Source: Podila epigama (Eukaryota; Mortierellomycota; Mortierellomycetes; Mortierellales; Mortierellaceae). From it: DNA of 13,293 nt. Below, piece after piece: positions 8,801-13,293 of the stretch (positions within the stretch are counted from its first letter, which is position 1; each line of letters opens with the position of its first letter). The DNA is taken from positions 1 through 13,293 of the forward strand of contig JAAAVE010000282.1 of NCBI GenBank assembly GCA_015679605.1. The letters run 5' to 3'. The position numbers and the translations under genes were made by a program. Under the pieces are notes generated by a model. That model searched no databases, was not told the DNA's origin, and saw only the letters and a program-made list of their open reading frames with translations.

Positions 8801-9392
8801 AAGAAAGTCTCGTACATTCAAGTACCCGCACGTGAAAATGAAAAAGTAGTGTGTGTGTGTGTGTGTGTGACAGACATCCAATCACCGTTTGGTGCGCGCA
8901 TGGCATGTCGGAGTTTCCTTTTGGACAAGGAATCCAGTTGGAAAAGATGTGTGTGTATCTTTTTTTTTTTTGTGTCCTTCTTCTCCACACTTTGCATCTC
9001 TCTTTTCTGAATCAGTCCAACCCATTTGCTCTCCACTCAGTCTGTTCTACTTCGACATCGTCCTCATTTCTCATTCTCAAAAGCGCTCATCCCATTCCTC
9101 CATTCCTTGCTTCCCTTACATCGTCACACATTCCCTTCTTTCCCCTGAAGAGTAAAGATAGTTAGTCTGACATGTTGGGACATATCGCTGGTAGACCCTC
9201 GCCTTCCTGGGACAAGATCCAGGCTGTTGTTGTGCTCCTCATGAGGCAAGTCTCCATCCAGTGCACACCCGTCTTCATCTTCACCCAACGATTGCCCCTC
9301 CTCTTATTAAGAGGCCATGCTGATCCCTTGTTTCCTACCTCGTTGTTATCATCATCTCATTTCAAAAACACAGCTATATCGCCCTTCGAAAA
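8800..9392. other. Intergenic region between GUF1 and the hydrolase gene
   Basis: Holds the GUF1 3' flank, a GT microsatellite (8849-8869), a T run (about 8960-8970) and a long pyrimidine-rich stretch (about 9010-9150) that likely belongs to the hydrolase promoter or leader. A near-palindrome, CCTCTTA-T-TAAGAGG, lies at 9300-9314. ATGs at 9172, 9241 and 9317 open frames that do not match the hydrolase frame, so transcription probably starts below them or the leader is spliced. No gene of its own is seen. Confidence 0.6.
8849..8869. repeat. GT dinucleotide microsatellite
   Basis: About ten uninterrupted GT units lie 50 bp downstream of the GUF1 stop. The run is likely length-variable between strains and may fall in the GUF1 3' UTR or poly(A) downstream element. 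Confidence 0.9.
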
Positions 9393-11610
9393 ATGCCTGC
9401 TCAAGGCCCTCGTCCCTTCAAGCGCCTTCACCGTTTCCTCAAGGGATATACGCCATGGCAGATCATTGTCGGAGCACTTACCACCGTCTACGCTGCCCAT
9501 CACGCCGACCTATTCCTGGGACTCACCCCTGCAGAAGAAGAGAAGAAGATGGTACGATTCTTTTTGTTTGTTCCATTCCTTTTTGTTTCTTCATTATTGA
9601 GTGTGCCCAAGTGTACGTTACACACATTTTAGAGAGAAACAACAGCAGCGACTACAATAACACCAACTGCCAAAAGCGATCTGGCGCTGTCTGTCATTCC
9701 AACCAAAACAATCCTCGCAAAAGGAATATCAATGTGACTGATACCAACCTGCTTTTGAACTTCTATGGCCACCCCTTGTTTCGTCCCCAATAGTTCTCGC
9801 GGCGTTATACGCGTGGATACACGCGTGGATTGTGGATCCTGTCGGCCCTGGATGCTGGTTTCTTCACATCACAAAATATCCGACCAAAAATTCTCCGCGA
9901 TACCATGTCTGCCATCTTCTCCGTCTACTATCTCTTTTTCCCTAAACGTGCCCTCGAAAAAAATCATATGATGATTCAGAACATCACACCTGTCCATATG
10001 CGACGTTCGTGGGAAAAGATGCTCCATCCGCTTATTCGCCTCACGACCTGGATCAATGCCCCACGCCTGGGTATCCGCCGCGAGATCCAGGTCCAGCTCT
10101 TCAAGGCCCAGGGTCACCACTCGGACGCCACTGTCACCTTAACCATCTTTTTCAAGGGCACTGAAGAAGAATATGCCAACTCAGAAGCCATTATCTATAA
10201 TACCCCTGGTGGCGGCTTTGTCGCCATGAATCCTCGCTGCCACGCCGACTACCTCATGGCCTGGGCTGCTCAGACAGGAATGCCTATCATTAGCATTGAC
10301 TATAAGAAAGCCCCAGAGAACCCCTTCCCTAGTGGTGTACACGAATGCTTTGATGTCTATACTCTCATCGCGTCGACAAAGGGCAAATGCGTTGGCTTAA
10401 ACGGCCTTTTGCAGCCTCGTATCGTAATGGTCGGAGATTCTGCGTAAGTTTTTTTTTTTTTTTTTTTTTTGTTCAAGGACAAATTTTTACGTGTACTCTA
10501 TTCCATTGACATGAAATACTATGCAATATTCTATAGTGGTGGAACCATGTCTGCAGCGACAATCAACATGTTGATTGAGCAAGCGCCTGAATTACCCCTT
10601 CCCGTGGGTCTGGTCATGATCTATCCATGTATGCAAGTGGGCCTGGACTTTTGGATTAGCAATGAAGACTTGGCCGTTATTGAGGAAGAGATCACGCGAG
10701 GACCAATTCCTGAGGATATTTTGAAGGCCAGACCAGGGCGAGGCGATGGTATGACCCTGAACAGCAAAGCTGCCTTTATGGATGATAGCGTATTGAGTAC
10801 CACCTTTGTAAGTGCACACAATTTTCCAACTACAGTGGTTTCCGAATGTTGGCGTATTATTCTTCAATTTCTTTCTTTTCTCTTCTTGTCTTGTCCTGTC
10901 TTGTTTTGTCTTGTTCCGTCCTATCCTATCCTGTCTTGTCATCCTTTTTTTTGATTCTTGCAAGCCAAAAGTCAACTCTAACCTGTCCTGTCCTTTTCAC
11001 TCTATTTTTGTGCATGTTCGTACGTGTGTGACACAACAAGATGCGTGCATTGATGGTCATGTACATTGGCGGTGATCCGACCTTGGACCACAAGGCAGAT
11101 TACTTGGTTTCGCCCATTCACACACCAGACTCAGTGTTGGCCAAGTATCCTCGTACATATATCATCACTGGTGAGAAAGACCCACTGGTGGACGACTCCA
11201 TCATCTTCATGGCCAAGATGCGCCGTGCCAAGAGAGCCGCTGGGGTTGATATGGAGAGCGACATTCTTCGAATTGTTAGTGGTGTTTCCCATGCATTTAT
11301 GCAGATGACGAGTATTGCACCTGAGATGAACGACCTTGTCAAGGTCGTGGGCGAAGAGATTGTCGATATCGCCAAGGCGCCCGTAGCAGAATGGGGTGAG
11401 GCTAGCTCAGCCAGTATTAGGAATGCCGACTCCGAGGAGACAGACATGGTCAGCATCCATGTGCGACCCAAGTCTATTCCAAACCCTCGGTCCATCAGTG
11501 CTTTTGCCACCAAATGGGAGAGCACATACACACGTGACGCGGTCACCATCCACGAGCATCGCCGTGTTGCCTACCTTGATCAGCTTGGTATTGACACCCA
11601 TGATGACTAG
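9393..11610 (+). CDS. Alpha/beta hydrolase, HSL-like lipase/esterase family (4 exons)
   Basis: Exons 9393-9551, 9794-10443, 10537-10807 and 11041-11610 sum to 1650 nt, or 549 aa. The start ATG has A at -3. The nucleophile elbow is GDSAGG with Ser269, split by intron 2. Asp407 lies in TGEKDPLVDD and His444 in GVSHAFMQ, a full Ser-Asp-His triad. The oxyanion loop at 190-195 reads TPGGGF, so the His of the family HGGG motif is Pro191. DYKKAPENPFPSGVHE after it is typical of hydrolase fold-3/HSL enzymes, which hydrolyse acyl or acetyl esters. The N-terminus has a moderately hydrophobic stretch (about 21-36, WQIIVGALTTVY) and another near 66-80, so membrane or lipid-droplet association is possible. 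About 105 residues follow the catalytic His, mostly polar and probably flexible. The substrate cannot be named. Intron 1 (242 nt) is the least certain join; it could hide a short extra exon. Confidence 0.9.
10449..10470. repeat. 22-base T run abutting the donor of hydrolase intron 2
   Basis: The donor GTAAG is followed at once by 22 T residues; the intron (10444-10536) is only 93 nt. Such runs are prone to length change in replication and sequencing. Confidence 0.9.
10884..10940. repeat. Degenerate TTGTC/TGTCC pentanucleotide repeat in hydrolase intron 3
   Basis: Imperfect TTGTC, CTGTC and CTATC units follow one another in intron 3 (10808-11040). A smaller block, CTGTCCTGTCC, lies near 10982-10992. 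It explains the Ser/Cys/Leu-rich open frames here, which are rejected. Confidence 0.75.
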
Positions 11611-11883
11611 GAGTTTCTTAATCCTGTATTGAATAATCTATGTTCTGTATCTTGCACACCCTTGGTAGTCACGTATCGTTTAATAGAACAGGGTGAGACG
11701 AGGAAGGAAAGTTTCAGCGCATTCTGTGCGTGGAGTGGGGAAATTGGTCAAAAAAAAGGGCTTAATCCTTTTGTTTGCTCTATCTATCTTTCTCCTTCTC
11801 TCTGTTGTGTCGTGTGATGTGATGGTTGTCGATTGCAGTCTGATATCTACATAACTTTTTTCCGTCCCTTCTACAAGTCAAAT
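11611..11883. other. Convergent 3' intergenic region
   Basis: The hydrolase (plus) and Rab6 (minus) stop codons face each other across 273 bp. GAATAATC near 11629-11636, about 20 bp after the hydrolase stop, is a weak poly(A)-signal candidate. No AATAAA is seen for the Rab6 gene in this stretch. The 3' UTRs could overlap. No gene is seen. Confidence 0.55.
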
Positions 11884-13218
<1,335 letters not shown>

Positions 13219-13293
13219 TATGTGGGGGATTGAGATTAGAAGAAAAGGATGATGGAAAGATGAAGCAAAAAAAGTAGCCCAGGTTAAAAAAAA
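13219..13293 (-). promoter_or_regulatory. Leader/promoter-proximal region of the Rab6 gene
   Basis: On the minus strand the 75 bp before the ATG are strongly pyrimidine-rich, ending CCCCCACATA before ATG, a common look for fungal leaders. There is no TATA box in the visible part. Most of the promoter lies beyond the window. Confidence 0.4.

Noticed and set aside
11118-11549. 143-codon minus-strand frame
   Set aside because: Antisense to hydrolase exon 4, which has the clear catalytic Asp and His motifs on the plus strand.

Overview
The window looks like nuclear DNA of a filamentous fungus. Genes are split by many short introns (about 90-440 bp, nearly all GT-AG, often with a CTAAT-type branch site), the intergenic DNA is rich in homopolymers and GT microsatellites, and the proteins are typical eukaryotic ones. 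The style (intron-dense GUF1, His/Gln/Asn-rich zinc-finger regulator) suggests an early-diverging fungus such as Mortierellomycotina or a relative. That placement is inferred from style only and was not tested by search.

Four protein genes can be modelled at exon level, and every join keeps the frame. (1) Minus strand, 2340 to 23: a two-exon Crz1-like C2H2 zinc-finger transcription factor of about 625 aa, whose stop codon sits at the left edge of the window against a 24-base T run. (2) Plus strand, 5360-8799: a 13-exon GUF1 gene, the mitochondrial EF4/LepA translation GTPase, of 678 aa with an N-terminal presequence. (3) Plus strand, 9393-11610: a four-exon alpha/beta hydrolase of the hormone-sensitive-lipase type, 549 aa, with triad Ser269/Asp407/His444. 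(4) Minus strand, 13218 to 11884: a five-exon Rab6/Ypt6 Golgi GTPase of 209 aa, complete.

Layout: genes 1 and 2 are divergent across about 3 kb with no convincing gene but several inverted and dispersed short repeats. Genes 2 and 3 are in tandem, 593 bp apart. Genes 3 and 4 converge with 273 bp between stops. The products (calcium-type transcription control, mitochondrial translation, lipid or ester hydrolysis, Golgi traffic) do not form one pathway; this is ordinary euchromatin, not a cluster.

I found no novel multi-gene system. The points most worth a second look are a GC-AG intron needed to read GUF1, a GUF1 first exon that encodes just the mitochondrial presequence, an oxyanion-loop His-to-Pro change in the hydrolase, a NAGNAG acceptor in the zinc-finger gene, stop codons that overlap AATAAA in two genes, and repeated or palindromic GCACTGC motifs in the long intergenic region.
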